DNA from: Oscillospiraceae bacterium
GTDB taxonomy: Bacteria; Bacillota; Clostridia; Oscillospirales; Ruminococcaceae
DNA: 30,851 bases
Reading direction: 5' to 3'
NCBI GenBank assembly: GCA_009776345.1
Contig: WRLS01000003.1
Span: 1-30,851, forward strand
The translations under genes were made by a program, and so were the position numbers. The notes under the pieces were generated by a model. That model did no database searches and was not told the DNA's origin. It saw only the letters and a list, made by a program, of their open reading frames with translations. Of the stretch, positions 23,706 to 30,644 are shown piece by piece. Positions within the stretch are counted from its first letter, which is position 1. Every line of letters starts with the position of its first letter.

Positions 23706-23746
23706 CGCTATGCGCCGCCAGCCACCCCTCCAAAGGAGGGGAATTT

Positions 23747-23827
23747 CGGGCGGCAGATTGCCGCCCCTACGATGTAATAATGTTGATTGTTTGGTAATTT
23801 CGGGATGTCGAGGACGCCGTCCCCTAC
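23747..23827. repeat. R3 double hairpin
   Basis: CGGGCGGCAGATTGCCGCCC hairpin with CTAC, linker GATGTAATAATGTTGATTG and GGTAATTT, then GGGATGTCG.../GGACGCCGTCCC and CTAC. Confidence 0.75.
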
Positions 23828-23871
23828 AAGGTTATATGTATTTTACAGTTCATGCGTTTACCGTGTAAAAA

Positions 23872-23900
23872 TTGCGGTTAACGCCGAAATATGGTAAAAT
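23872..23900 (+). promoter_or_regulatory. Promoter of nitroreductase-pyrG operon
   Basis: TTGCGG (23872-23877), 17 bases, TAAAAT (23895-23900), 32 bases before the start codon. Confidence 0.65.
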
Positions 23901-23931
23901 TTTATGAGAAATAAAACACGGAGGTACCAAC

Positions 23932-24450
23932 ATGGATTTTTTCACCGTTATCGAAAACCGACACAGCTACAGGGGGGCTTACACCGACAGCCCTGTCCCG
24001 AAAAGCGACCTTGAGAAAATCGCGGACGCGGGGCTGCGCGCCCCGTCCGGCTGCAATGAGCAGACCACTAGCTTAATTGTAGTGACAGACGCGGCGCTCC
24101 GCGAAAAAATCGCGGGTGTGCTTGACCACAAATCGGTGCGCAGCGCCCCCGCGCTGATTATTGTAACCACGCGGTACCACAAATTCGATTTCGGCCTTGC
24201 CTTCGAGCTGGAGGATTACGCCGCCGCAGTGGAAAACATTTTGCTTGCCGCAACGGCGATGGGCTACGCGTCCTGCTGGTTCGACGGCATGGTGCGCACA
24301 GGGGGCCGCGACAAAGCCATCGCCGAAATTTTGGGCGCGGCGGAGGATGAAAACGTGCGCTGTATCCTGCCGGTAGGCGTGCCCGCGCAAATCGGCAAAC
24401 AGGCGCCTCGCAAGCCGTTTGACGAGCGCGTGACGTGGAAGCAGGGGTAA
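23932..24450 (+). CDS. Nitroreductase family protein
   Basis: A 172-residue FMN-dependent oxidoreductase of the compact nitroreductase type. Family marks are the N-terminal IENRHSYRGAYTDSPVP with the RHSYR FMN-phosphate motif, the APSGCNEQTT segment and the late GYASCWFDG stretch. The substrate is unknown. GGAGGT precedes the ATG. The stop is four bases from the pyrG start, so the two are co-transcribed and probably coupled. Confidence 0.93.
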   Translation: MDFFTVIENRHSYRGAYTDSPVPKSDLEKIADAGLRAPSGCNEQTTSLIVVTDAALREKIAGVLDHKSVRSAPALIIVTTRYHKFDFGLAFELEDYAAAVENILLAATAMGYASCWFDGMVRTGGRDKAIAEILGAAEDENVRCILPVGVPAQIGKQAPRKPFDERVTWKQG

Positions 24451-24454
24451 AAAA

Positions 24455-26062
24455 ATGGCGGTAAAATATATTTTTGTAACAGGCGGGGTTGTTTCCGGGC
24501 TGGGCAAGGGAATTACTGCGGCTTCTCTGGGGCGGCTGCTTAAAGCGCGCGGGTACCGTGTGACAATGCAAAAGCTGGACGCTTACATCAACGTGGGCCC
24601 CGGCAACATGAACCCGATCCAGCACGGGGAGGTTTTCGTGACCGACGACGGCGCGGAAACCGACATTGACATCGGGCATTATGAGCGTTTTATCGACGAG
24701 AACCTGTCTGTAAACGCGAATGTCACCATGGGTCAGATTTATTCCACCGTGATGAATAAGGAGCGGCGGCGCGAATACGACGGCGGCACGGTGCAGGTAA
24801 TCCCGCATATCACAAATGAAATTAAGGCGCGTGTATACCGCCTGGGGAACTCCGGCAGGACGGATATTGTGATAACGGAGATCGGCGGCACGGTCGGCGA
24901 TATCGAATGCCAGCCGCTTCTTGAGGCGGCGCGCCAGGTACTGAGCGAGGTCGGCCGCGAAAACTCCATGCTTGTACACGTAACGCTGGTGCCTGCAATC
25001 CCCGGCTCAACCGAGCTTAAATCAAAGCCGTCGCAGCACTCCGTAAAGGAGCTGCTGTCGATGGGCATACAGCCGAATGTGATCGTATGCCGCTCGGACG
25101 ACCCTATCCCGGAGGATATGCGGAGCAAGCTGGCTTTGTTCTGCAATGTGCGGAGTGAGGATATAATCCAAAACCTTACGGTCAGCCCGCTTTACAAAGC
25201 GCCGCTGAAGTTTGAGGAAAACGGGCTGGCAAGAAGCGTTTGCCACCATATCAGGCTGGAGCGCACCGACGCCGACCTTGACGCGTGGAAGGTCATGGTC
25301 GAGAGGATGGAAAACGCGAAAAGGCAGGCAAAAATCGCGGTAGTGGGCAAATATGTTGAGCTGCCGGACGCATATCTTTCGCTTCTTGAGGCTTTGCGCC
25401 ATGCCGGGGTGACAAACGACGCCGCTGTCGAGGCAGAGCTAATAGACTGCGAGCTGGTCACGGACGAAAGCGCCGCGGGGATACTGGCGGGCTGTGACGG
25501 GATTATCGTCCCCGGCGGCTTCGGGCAGCGCGGCTGTGAAGGGAAGATCGCGGCGATACGGTATGCGCGCACACAGAAAATCCCGTTTTTGGGGATATCG
25601 CTTGGTATGCATCTTGCCGTGGTCGAATATGCGCGCAGTGTACTTGGCTTCGCGGACGCGAACTCCAGCGAATTCGCGCCGGAAAGCAATTACCCGGTTG
25701 TACATATCATGCCCGAGCAATCCGAGGCGAGCGGCAATGGCGGCAAAATGCGCCTGGGGCTGTATCCCTGCAAGCTGGCGGAGGGCACCATAGCGCGCGA
25801 AGTTTACGGCAAGGAGCTTATTTATGAGCGCCACCGCCACCGCTACGAAATCAACAACCGCTTCTGTGAAGACCTGTCCGCCGGGGGGATGGTAATCGCC
25901 GGGCTTTCGCCCGACGAAACGCTCAAGGAAATCGTGGAGCTGCCGAAGGAGGTGCATCCGTGGTTTGTCGGCGTGCAGTTCAACCCGGAGTTTAAATCCA
26001 GGCCGAACAGGCCGCACCCGCTGTTTGAGGCGTTTTTGGAGGAAAGCTTGCGCAATTCGTAA
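24455..26062 (+). CDS. pyrG: CTP synthase with inactivated glutaminase domain
   Basis: A 535-residue enzyme converting UTP to CTP. The synthetase half is canonical: FVTGGVVSGLGKG (7-19), GNMNPIQHGEVFVTDDGAE, EIGGTVGDIE and KPSQHSVKEL. The class I glutaminase half is recognisable (PGGFGQRGCEGK, ERHRHRYEINN, PEFKSRPNRPHPLF), but the nucleophile motif GICLGMQ reads GISLGMH: codon 382 is TCG, Ser for Cys. The catalytic His of FHPEF is Asn510 (AAC). Only the Glu (512) remains of the triad. These match E. coli Cys379, His515 and Glu517. The enzyme should depend on free ammonia. No GTP-site loss is obvious, and the domain fold appears kept. Confidence 0.96.
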   Translation: MAVKYIFVTGGVVSGLGKGITAASLGRLLKARGYRVTMQKLDAYINVGPGNMNPIQHGEVFVTDDGAETDIDIGHYERFIDENLSVNANVTMGQIYSTVMNKERRREYDGGTVQVIPHITNEIKARVYRLGNSGRTDIVITEIGGTVGDIECQPLLEAARQVLSEVGRENSMLVHVTLVPAIPGSTELKSKPSQHSVKELLSMGIQPNVIVCRSDDPIPEDMRSKLALFCNVRSEDIIQNLTVSPLYKAPLKFEENGLARSVCHHIRLERTDADLDAWKVMVERMENAKRQAKIAVVGKYVELPDAYLSLLEALRHAGVTNDAAVEAELIDCELVTDESAAGILAGCDGIIVPGGFGQRGCEGKIAAIRYARTQKIPFLGISLGMHLAVVEYARSVLGFADANSSEFAPESNYPVVHIMPEQSEASGNGGKMRLGLYPCKLAEGTIAREVYGKELIYERHRHRYEINNRFCEDLSAGGMVIAGLSPDETLKEIVELPKEVHPWFVGVQFNPEFKSRPNRPHPLFEAFLEESLRNS

Positions 26063-26094
26063 TTCATAATAAAAAAACCGAAAGGGGCGCAATT

Positions 26095-26490
26095 ATGACT
26101 GAATTTGTGAATATGTTCAAAAACTATGCGAATTTTACCGCGCGCACAACAAAAAGGGGGTACTGGAAGGCGGTTTTATTTTTCGTGATAGCTACCTTTG
26201 TTATTTCTATTTTGTCTGCGTTTATCGGTCCGCAGATACCGAGCGGTGTGACGCTTGAGAATATTGACGGCGTTTGGGTTGCGCAGGAGGCTGCGACAGG
26301 GCTGCTTGCAATTATTTGGTCGTTAGCAACATTCATACCCGTGATTGCGATGGCTATACGGCGCTTGAGGGATGCCGGGAAAAAGTGGACATGGATTTTT
26401 ATTGAGCTTGTCCCGCTCGCCGGGTTTATTATTTTGATTGTTTTGCTTTGCAAACCTTCTGTTGAGGACAATGGGGTGCCTGTTGTGTAG
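26095..26490 (+). CDS. DUF805 membrane protein
   Basis: A 131-residue integral membrane protein. Family signs are FARTTKRGYWKAVLFF-like N-terminus (here FTARTTKRGYW), a first membrane segment (about 25-45), a second (about 68-87), the RRLRDAGKKW motif and a last segment ending near LLCKPS. Function is unknown; DUF805 proteins are small inner-membrane proteins. AAAGGGG lies before the ATG, 32 bases after pyrG, so it may be co-transcribed. Confidence 0.93.
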   Translation: MTEFVNMFKNYANFTARTTKRGYWKAVLFFVIATFVISILSAFIGPQIPSGVTLENIDGVWVAQEAATGLLAIIWSLATFIPVIAMAIRRLRDAGKKWTWIFIELVPLAGFIILIVLLCKPSVEDNGVPVV

Positions 26491-26525
26491 GGTGCCGTTT
26501 TTTCCTTTCCATAAAAGCTATCCTA

Positions 26526-26629
26526 ATACTAATTCCAATTGAAATGTCAACCAAAAAATCGCTCAAAAATCGCATATACGCAACGATTTTCGACCGATTT
26601 TTTGGGACATTTCTAACCGGAATAAGTAT
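26526..26629 (+). repeat. 104-bp hairpin MITE-like element (R5), copy 2
   Basis: Same inverted ends (ATACTAATTCC / GGAATAAGTAT) and internal pairing as 21504-21607, with only a few differences. Its right end runs 17 bases into the DUF3990 gene and supplies that gene's stop codon (TAG at 26615-26613). Confidence 0.88.
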
Positions 26630-27170
26630 AAAGCCTTCGCCACCGCGACCATTTTCCTGTGTCGGGCAACGTCTGATATTCAGCAGAATTTGTTTCTAAA
26701 AAAGCCATTGCGGCGGGGGTATGTATGCTCACTTGAAGCGCGCTTGGAATCGCCCGCACTTTTTGTACGGCATCCTCTGCGGTAATCAGCCCGTTTATGT
26801 AATCGTCAACGACAAAATTAACCTTGTCGTTGGCGATTGCACCGCAGACAATGCCGAAATCATGGCGCGGTTCCGGCGTTTTCGCGCCCTTGTCACCTCT
26901 GCGCCTGTTATCGCGCACAAAATCAAGCCATGCAACTGTAGGGGAATCGAATCTGCAAGGATTCGCAGTTTCATCGCTAAACACGGCAATATCTAAAGTA
27001 TAACGCATAACCACAGGCGTACCCGAGAAAGCGGCACGGCTTTTCGCCCACTGTCTGGCTATGCCAAGATTGCTGCCCAAGTAAAATCCTTTTCCGAAGT
27101 CAGTGCGCAGTCTGCCCTTGTTGAGGTCGATTTCCCTGATTATCCGGTTCGTACCATGATATAGCACCAT
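26613..27170 (-). CDS. DUF3990 protein, ADP-ribosyltransferase-like fold
   Basis: A 185-residue protein. The start VLYHGTNRIIREIDLNKGR and FGKGFYLGSNLGIARQWA are the hallmarks of DUF3990, which resembles ADP-ribosyltransferases (HGT...FGxGFYxT blocks for NAD binding). The final residues (LYTYSG) are encoded by the R5 element, so the native C-terminus was probably longer or different. The gene starts five bases after the end of the DUF3791 gene, with GGGAG before the ATG. The DUF3791-DUF3990 pairing is common in Clostridia and behaves like a toxin-antitoxin arrangement; that function is inferred. Confidence 0.85.
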   Translation of the reverse strand: MVLYHGTNRIIREIDLNKGRLRTDFGKGFYLGSNLGIARQWAKSRAAFSGTPVVMRYTLDIAVFSDETANPCRFDSPTVAWLDFVRDNRRRGDKGAKTPEPRHDFGIVCGAIANDKVNFVVDDYINGLITAEDAVQKVRAIPSALQVSIHTPAAMAFLETNSAEYQTLPDTGKWSRWRRLYTYSG

Positions 27171-27174
27171 ACCG

Positions 27175-27420
27175 CTACGCTCCCTGCGCTTCGCGCAGTT
27201 CAGCGGTCAGCATCTCGGCCATGTATTCAAAGCCCTGTGTGTGAAAAGCATCATAACCGTCAAGCGCCTTGCTGATAAAGCCATATTTGTCCAAAAGCCG
27301 AGCGGTTTCGGGGATGGGCTTTTCAAGCTCCTCGGCAGTGTGACCTATGACATATATCAGCCACAGAGCCTTTTCTGCTTCTGTATGGCCTGTTTTATGT
27401 GAACCCCTTGCCTGTGACAT
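27175..27420 (-). CDS. DUF3791-like small protein, probable partner of DUF3990
   Basis: An 81-residue protein. The arrangement EKALWLIYVIGHTAEELEKP, LLDKYGFISKAL, ALDGYDAFHTQGFEYMAEML matches the DUF3791 pattern (helix, then YGFIxxxL...YDxxHTQG). GAGGTGA precedes the ATG. It is the first gene of the two-gene unit from the promoter at 27446-27454. It may act as an antitoxin or chaperone for the DUF3990 protein. Confidence 0.78.
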   Translation of the reverse strand: MSQARGSHKTGHTEAEKALWLIYVIGHTAEELEKPIPETARLLDKYGFISKALDGYDAFHTQGFEYMAEMLTAELREAQGA

Positions 27421-27445
27421 ATTGTCACCTCGTTTCTCTTATCAT

Positions 27446-27454
27446 AGTATACCA
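27446..27454 (-). promoter_or_regulatory. Extended -10 promoter of DUF3791-DUF3990 unit
   Basis: Minus strand TGGTATACT (27454-27446), 25 bases before the start codon. A TTGACG lies upstream but 21 bases away, so this probably relies on the extended -10. Confidence 0.6.
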
Positions 27455-27541
27455 CAAAACCGCTGCGCATACCGTCAAACGCCTTGCCGCTACATTGGCA
27501 GGGCTTTTTTCCTCTATCCTAAACCGCGGTGCGCGCATATA

Positions 27542-28015
27542 CTAAAGCGGGATGATTTTTGTGGCGATGCCTTCCGGCCCGATGTCGATTACGCCGTAGG
27601 TCGCGCGGCCGCGCCTCGGCTGGGTTGGGCTGCCGGGGTTCATCAGGTAAACGCCGTCCTTATAATCAGTCATGGAATAATGCGTATGCCCGAACAGGGC
27701 GATTTGCGCGCCGGCGCTTTGCGCTTCGCCTAAAAGCATCGATGGCGACTGTTTTACATTGAGGGTATGCCCATGGGCGAAAATTATCCGCTTGCCCTCG
27801 AGCAGGACCGTGTCCATCAGCTTGGATTCAGAGCCCCAGTCGCTGTTGCCGCGGACATTGCGCATAACCTTGTCGGGGTGTTCCAACCGCAATTGGTCAA
27901 AATCCCTTTCCCCGTCGCCGAGGTGTATAATGGCTTCGGCCTCGGGCTGGCTTTGCATGATCTGCCGGAGAATGTCAACATTCCCATGGCTGTCGGAAAA
28001 CACGACTATCCTCAT
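27542..28015 (-). CDS. YfcE/MJ0936-type metallophosphoesterase
   Basis: A 157-residue calcineurin-like phosphodiesterase. Metal-binding motifs are in order: FSDSHGN (6-12), HLGDGERD (about 31-38), RGNSDW (about 55-60), FAHGH (about 79-83) and FGHTH (about 108-112). It is a stand-alone enzyme of the small YfcE class, active on phosphodiesters in vitro in relatives; the in vivo substrate is unknown. GGAG lies before the ATG. Confidence 0.95.
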   Translation of the reverse strand: MRIVVFSDSHGNVDILRQIMQSQPEAEAIIHLGDGERDFDQLRLEHPDKVMRNVRGNSDWGSESKLMDTVLLEGKRIIFAHGHTLNVKQSPSMLLGEAQSAGAQIALFGHTHYSMTDYKDGVYLMNPGSPTQPRRGRATYGVIDIGPEGIATKIIPL

Positions 28016-28100
28016 CCGCGCGCGGCTCCTTTTTTGCTAGTGTACATACTGGTGATTATTCTAACATAAAATTAAGAGAAATGGAATAGGGGTGTTTATT

Positions 28101-28355
28101 TTGAATAACCTGAATTTGTCCGAGGCAAAGCTTGCGGCGCTGCTGAACATGGCGGGGAAGAAGCTGGGGCAGGACCCGCAGGCGCTTAAAGAGCGGCTGC
28201 AAAGCGGGGATATAAGCCAAGTGATGCAGGGCATGGACCCCGCATCGAAGGAAAAGCTCGGCGGGCTTATAGGCGACCCGAAAAAGCTGGAGGCGCTGAT
28301 GCGGGATGAGAAGGTGAAGGGCTTGCTGGCGGGGCTGATGGGCGGGCCGGCATAG
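28101..28355 (+). CDS. Small helical protein, unknown (84 aa)
   Basis: A frame beginning MNNLNLSEAKLAALLNMAGK, rich in Ala, Leu, Lys and Gly, predicted all-helical with a Gly-rich end (LLAGLMGGPA). The start chosen is TTG 28101, with AGGGGTG seven bases upstream; a GTG at 28092 lies inside that site. The pattern LGQDPQALKERLQSGD resembles short helical proteins found in Clostridia next to genes like the two downstream ones, but the function is unknown. It is separated from the next gene by R1/R2/R4 repeats. Confidence 0.72.
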   Translation: MNNLNLSEAKLAALLNMAGKKLGQDPQALKERLQSGDISQVMQGMDPASKEKLGGLIGDPKKLEALMRDEKVKGLLAGLMGGPA

Positions 28356-28362
28356 TCGGCCG

Positions 28363-28528
28363 GGATTAAGGTTTTAGGTTTTAGGATTTAGGAAGGGAAG
28401 GAAGCTACAAGTTTCGCACCTATTTAGAACCACCCCGGCGCTTCGCGCCACCCCTCCAAGGAGGGGAATTTCGGGCGGGAAACCCCGCCCCTACCCTAAA
28501 ACCTATAACCTTAATCCTAAAACCTGCC
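28363..28528. repeat. R2 repeat pair enclosing R4 and R3 units
   Basis: AAGGTTTTAGG and GGATTTAGGAAGGGAAG at the left, CCTAAAACCTATAACC and CCTGCCGAAG at the right. Between them lie ACCACCCCGGCGC (R4) with CCTCCAAGGAGG and the R3 hairpin GGGCGGGAAACCCCGCCCCTAC (28472-28494). This is a nested repeat block. Confidence 0.75.
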
Positions 28529-28867
28529 GAAGACCGCCGGGGTGGTTATAACGCGATTTTATCTTCGGCAGTTTTTCACCGCTCAAGCCGCGGAGGCTCT
28601 TCTTTGCCCGCGCAAAGAAGCAAACGCGCCGGGGGACACCCCCGAACCCCCACTCCGACAAGGCGCATAGCCTTGTACCCTTCATCGCGCACGTCAAAAG
28701 CTTTGTTCTATAATCCGCCCAATCACCCAGCCGAGCCGGGCTCCAGGGCTTGAACGCGAAAAAAGGTATTTGGAATAAAAGAAATCAAAGACTTTTTCCG
28801 CTGTTATTACGTGCGCGGGCGCTTCCGGTGTCGCTCCCTGCTTTTGCTTTGTGCCTACTTGCCTTTG
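28529..28867 (+). repeat. R1 structured repeat, copy E
   Basis: Same orientation as copy A, variable stem CTTCTTTGC / GCAAAGAAG, GC hairpin CGGGGG / CCCCCG. It ends at ACTTGCCTTTG, followed by an R4 unit (28871-28922). Confidence 0.87.
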
Positions 28868-28987
28868 GTGCTTATTCCCCTCCTTGGAGGGGTGGCAGGC
28901 GTAGCCTGACGGGGTGGTTTTATATAGGCATAAAATTTATGGTTTCTTCCCTTACTAATCTCTAATCTCTATCCGGTGGTGTAAGTG

Positions 28988-29980
28988 ATGGATGATATAA
29001 CCGATATGATTTCCTCTGTACTTAGCAGCCCGGAGAAAATGGGGCAGCTGCGTGCCCTTGCGGACAGCTTGGGTTTAAGCGGCGCGCAAAGTGAGCAGCC
29101 CGCGCCGCCGACTGCTGCTTCACCGGATATATCCGCGCTTTCGGCGATGCTCAGTGAGGCTTTGGGGCAAAATCAAAACGCCGCGCCGCCGCCTGCTTCG
29201 CCGGATTTATCCGCGCTTTCCGCGATGCTGAGCGGGGCTTTGGGGCAAAATCAAAACGCCGCGCCGCCGCCTGCTTCGCCGGATATGTCCGCGCTTTCCG
29301 CGATGCTCAGTGGGGCTTTGGGGCAAAATCAGTCTGCCGCGCCGCCGCCGGTTGCTTCGCCGGATATATCGGCGCTTTCCGCGATGCTTAGTGAGGCTTT
29401 GGGGCAAAATCAAAGCGCCGCGCCGCCGCCTGCTTCGCCGGATTTATCCGCGCTTTCCGCGATGCTTAGTGGGGCTTTGGGGCAAAATCAGGCTGCTTCG
29501 CCGCCGTCTGCCGCGCCTGATTTATCCGCGCTTGCGGGGCTATTGGGCGGCGCAAAGGCCGCGCCCCCTCCGCCGTCAAGCGGCAGTTTTGATGTTTCCG
29601 GCCTGACAAACCTACTGGGCGGGCCGGGGGCTACAGGCGCGGGGCCATCCCCGCTGCTGAATATGGACACGCTGATGAAGCTGGCGGGGGCGATGAGCAG
29701 TTTGCAGGCCAACCGCCAAAACATAGATTTTTTGCTCTCGCTTAAGCCGCGCCTCAGCGGGCGCCGCTCACAGAAGCTTGACGATGCTGTAAGGGTAATG
29801 CAGCTAATCCAATTTCTGCCTTTGATAAAAGAAAGCGGGCTGTTCGGCGGGCTGGACAGCTTGCTTGGCGGGATCGGGCGGGGGACAGGGCTTGGCGGGC
29901 TGCTCGACGGAATGGGTACGGGATCGCGCCCGGGCGGGCTTGGCGGGCTGCTGAGCCGGGTTTTAGGATTGAGGGTATAA
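28988..29980 (+). CDS. Repeat-containing protein with Pro/Ala/Gln-rich tandem repeats
   Basis: A 330-residue protein. After MDDITDMISSVLSSPEKMGQ (helical head), residues ~45-175 are five tandem copies of a 26-27 residue unit SPD(I/L/M)SALSAMLS.ALGQNQ then AAPPPA, with a sixth partial one (PDLSALAGLLGG). The C-terminal ~100 residues are helical (NIDFLLSLKPRLSGRRSQKLD... QLIQFLPLIKESGLFGGL) and Gly-rich. I recognise that C-terminal block as recurring in Clostridia hypothetical proteins, but not its function. No signal peptide is present. ATG 28988 follows GGTGGTG. The last codons (VLGLRV, stop) match an R2 unit (GGTTTTAGGATTGAGGG). Confidence 0.78.
   Translation: MDDITDMISSVLSSPEKMGQLRALADSLGLSGAQSEQPAPPTAASPDISALSAMLSEALGQNQNAAPPPASPDLSALSAMLSGALGQNQNAAPPPASPDMSALSAMLSGALGQNQSAAPPPVASPDISALSAMLSEALGQNQSAAPPPASPDLSALSAMLSGALGQNQAASPPSAAPDLSALAGLLGGAKAAPPPPSSGSFDVSGLTNLLGGPGATGAGPSPLLNMDTLMKLAGAMSSLQANRQNIDFLLSLKPRLSGRRSQKLDDAVRVMQLIQFLPLIKESGLFGGLDSLLGGIGRGTGLGGLLDGMGTGSRPGGLGGLLSRVLGLRV
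29120..29515 (+). repeat. 78-81 bp tandem repeats inside coding sequence
   Basis: Five head-to-tail units begin TCACCGGATAT / TCGCCGGATTT and encode SPDxSALSAMLSxALGQNQxAAPPPA. Units are near-identical in DNA and in-frame. The differences (E/G at one position, I/L/M at another) alternate, which suggests recent unit duplication or conversion. Confidence 0.88.
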
Positions 29981-29982
29981 TT

Positions 29983-30489
29983 ATGGCAGATGCGGGCTTT
30001 ATCGGCGATGCCGAAATGATTAACGGCGCTCGTGAACGCGTGCGCGAAATGCGCCGCCGCGCCCTTTTAGCAGCGCAAGATATGGAAGGAGGGGCGATAC
30101 CGATGCCCGCTTTTGCAAACCTAAACCGCAACTGGAACCCAAACCCAAACGGCAGGCAGGTACAAACGCCGCCGCAAAACCGCGAGGAACCGCGCGCGCC
30201 CGCCCCGCAGCCGCAGCCGGAAGCCGCACCTATGCCGGAGCCGCCGGTTATCCCGGTAATGGACAGCGCGCCGCCGCTGCCCCCGGATGAAAATACGGCA
30301 AACCCGCAGCCGCAGGCCGAACAGCCCGGACCGCGGGAACCGCAAACCGGAACTACGTTGGTTGAGGATGTTGTCGGGCGGTTGGGGCTGGATTCCGACA
30401 CGCTGCTGATAATCGGGCTGATTTTGATACTTGTTAACCAAAAGGCCGACAATACGCTGATTTTGGCGCTGGCGTATTTGTTGTTTTAA
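29983..30489 (+). CDS. Pro-rich protein with C-terminal hydrophobic hairpin
   Basis: A 168-residue protein starting two bases after the preceding stop. The N-terminal ~40 residues are charged helix (EMINGARERVREMRRRALLAAQ). The middle (about 50-115) is Pro/Gln/Glu-rich and disordered. The end is hydrophobic: LGLDSDTLLIIGLILILVN, then LILALAYLLF, likely a membrane hairpin or tail anchor. It is co-transcribed with the repeat protein. The Pro-rich linker between a basic head and a membrane tail fits a surface or membrane-tethered role, but I do not recognise a characterised family. Confidence 0.75.
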   Translation: MADAGFIGDAEMINGARERVREMRRRALLAAQDMEGGAIPMPAFANLNRNWNPNPNGRQVQTPPQNREEPRAPAPQPQPEAAPMPEPPVIPVMDSAPPLPPDENTANPQPQAEQPGPREPQTGTTLVEDVVGRLGLDSDTLLIIGLILILVNQKADNTLILALAYLLF

Positions 30490-30644
30490 TAGACTTAGTA
30501 AGGGAAGAAACAAGAAGCTTTGTGCCTATATAAAACCACCCCGTCAGGCTACGCCTGCCACCCAAATAGAATTAGAAAATAGGAATTAGGAATTAGTAAG
30601 GGAAGAAACCGCAAATTTCGCACCTATAAAAAAGCACAAATCAA
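30490..30644. other. Repeat-filled intergenic region
   Basis: It holds R2 fragments (TAGTAAGGGAAGAAAC at 30498, GAATTAGGAATTAGTAAGG at 30579) around an R4 unit (30533-30563). No gene is seen. Confidence 0.65.

Noticed and set aside
28750..28965. 71-codon frame upstream of the repeat protein
   Set aside because: It spans R1 and R4 repeat modules; the same DNA in other copies does not keep the frame open.
29207..29413. Repetitive antisense frame in the tandem repeat region
   Set aside because: It arises because the 78-bp unit is a multiple of three with no stop on the opposite strand; no independent start.
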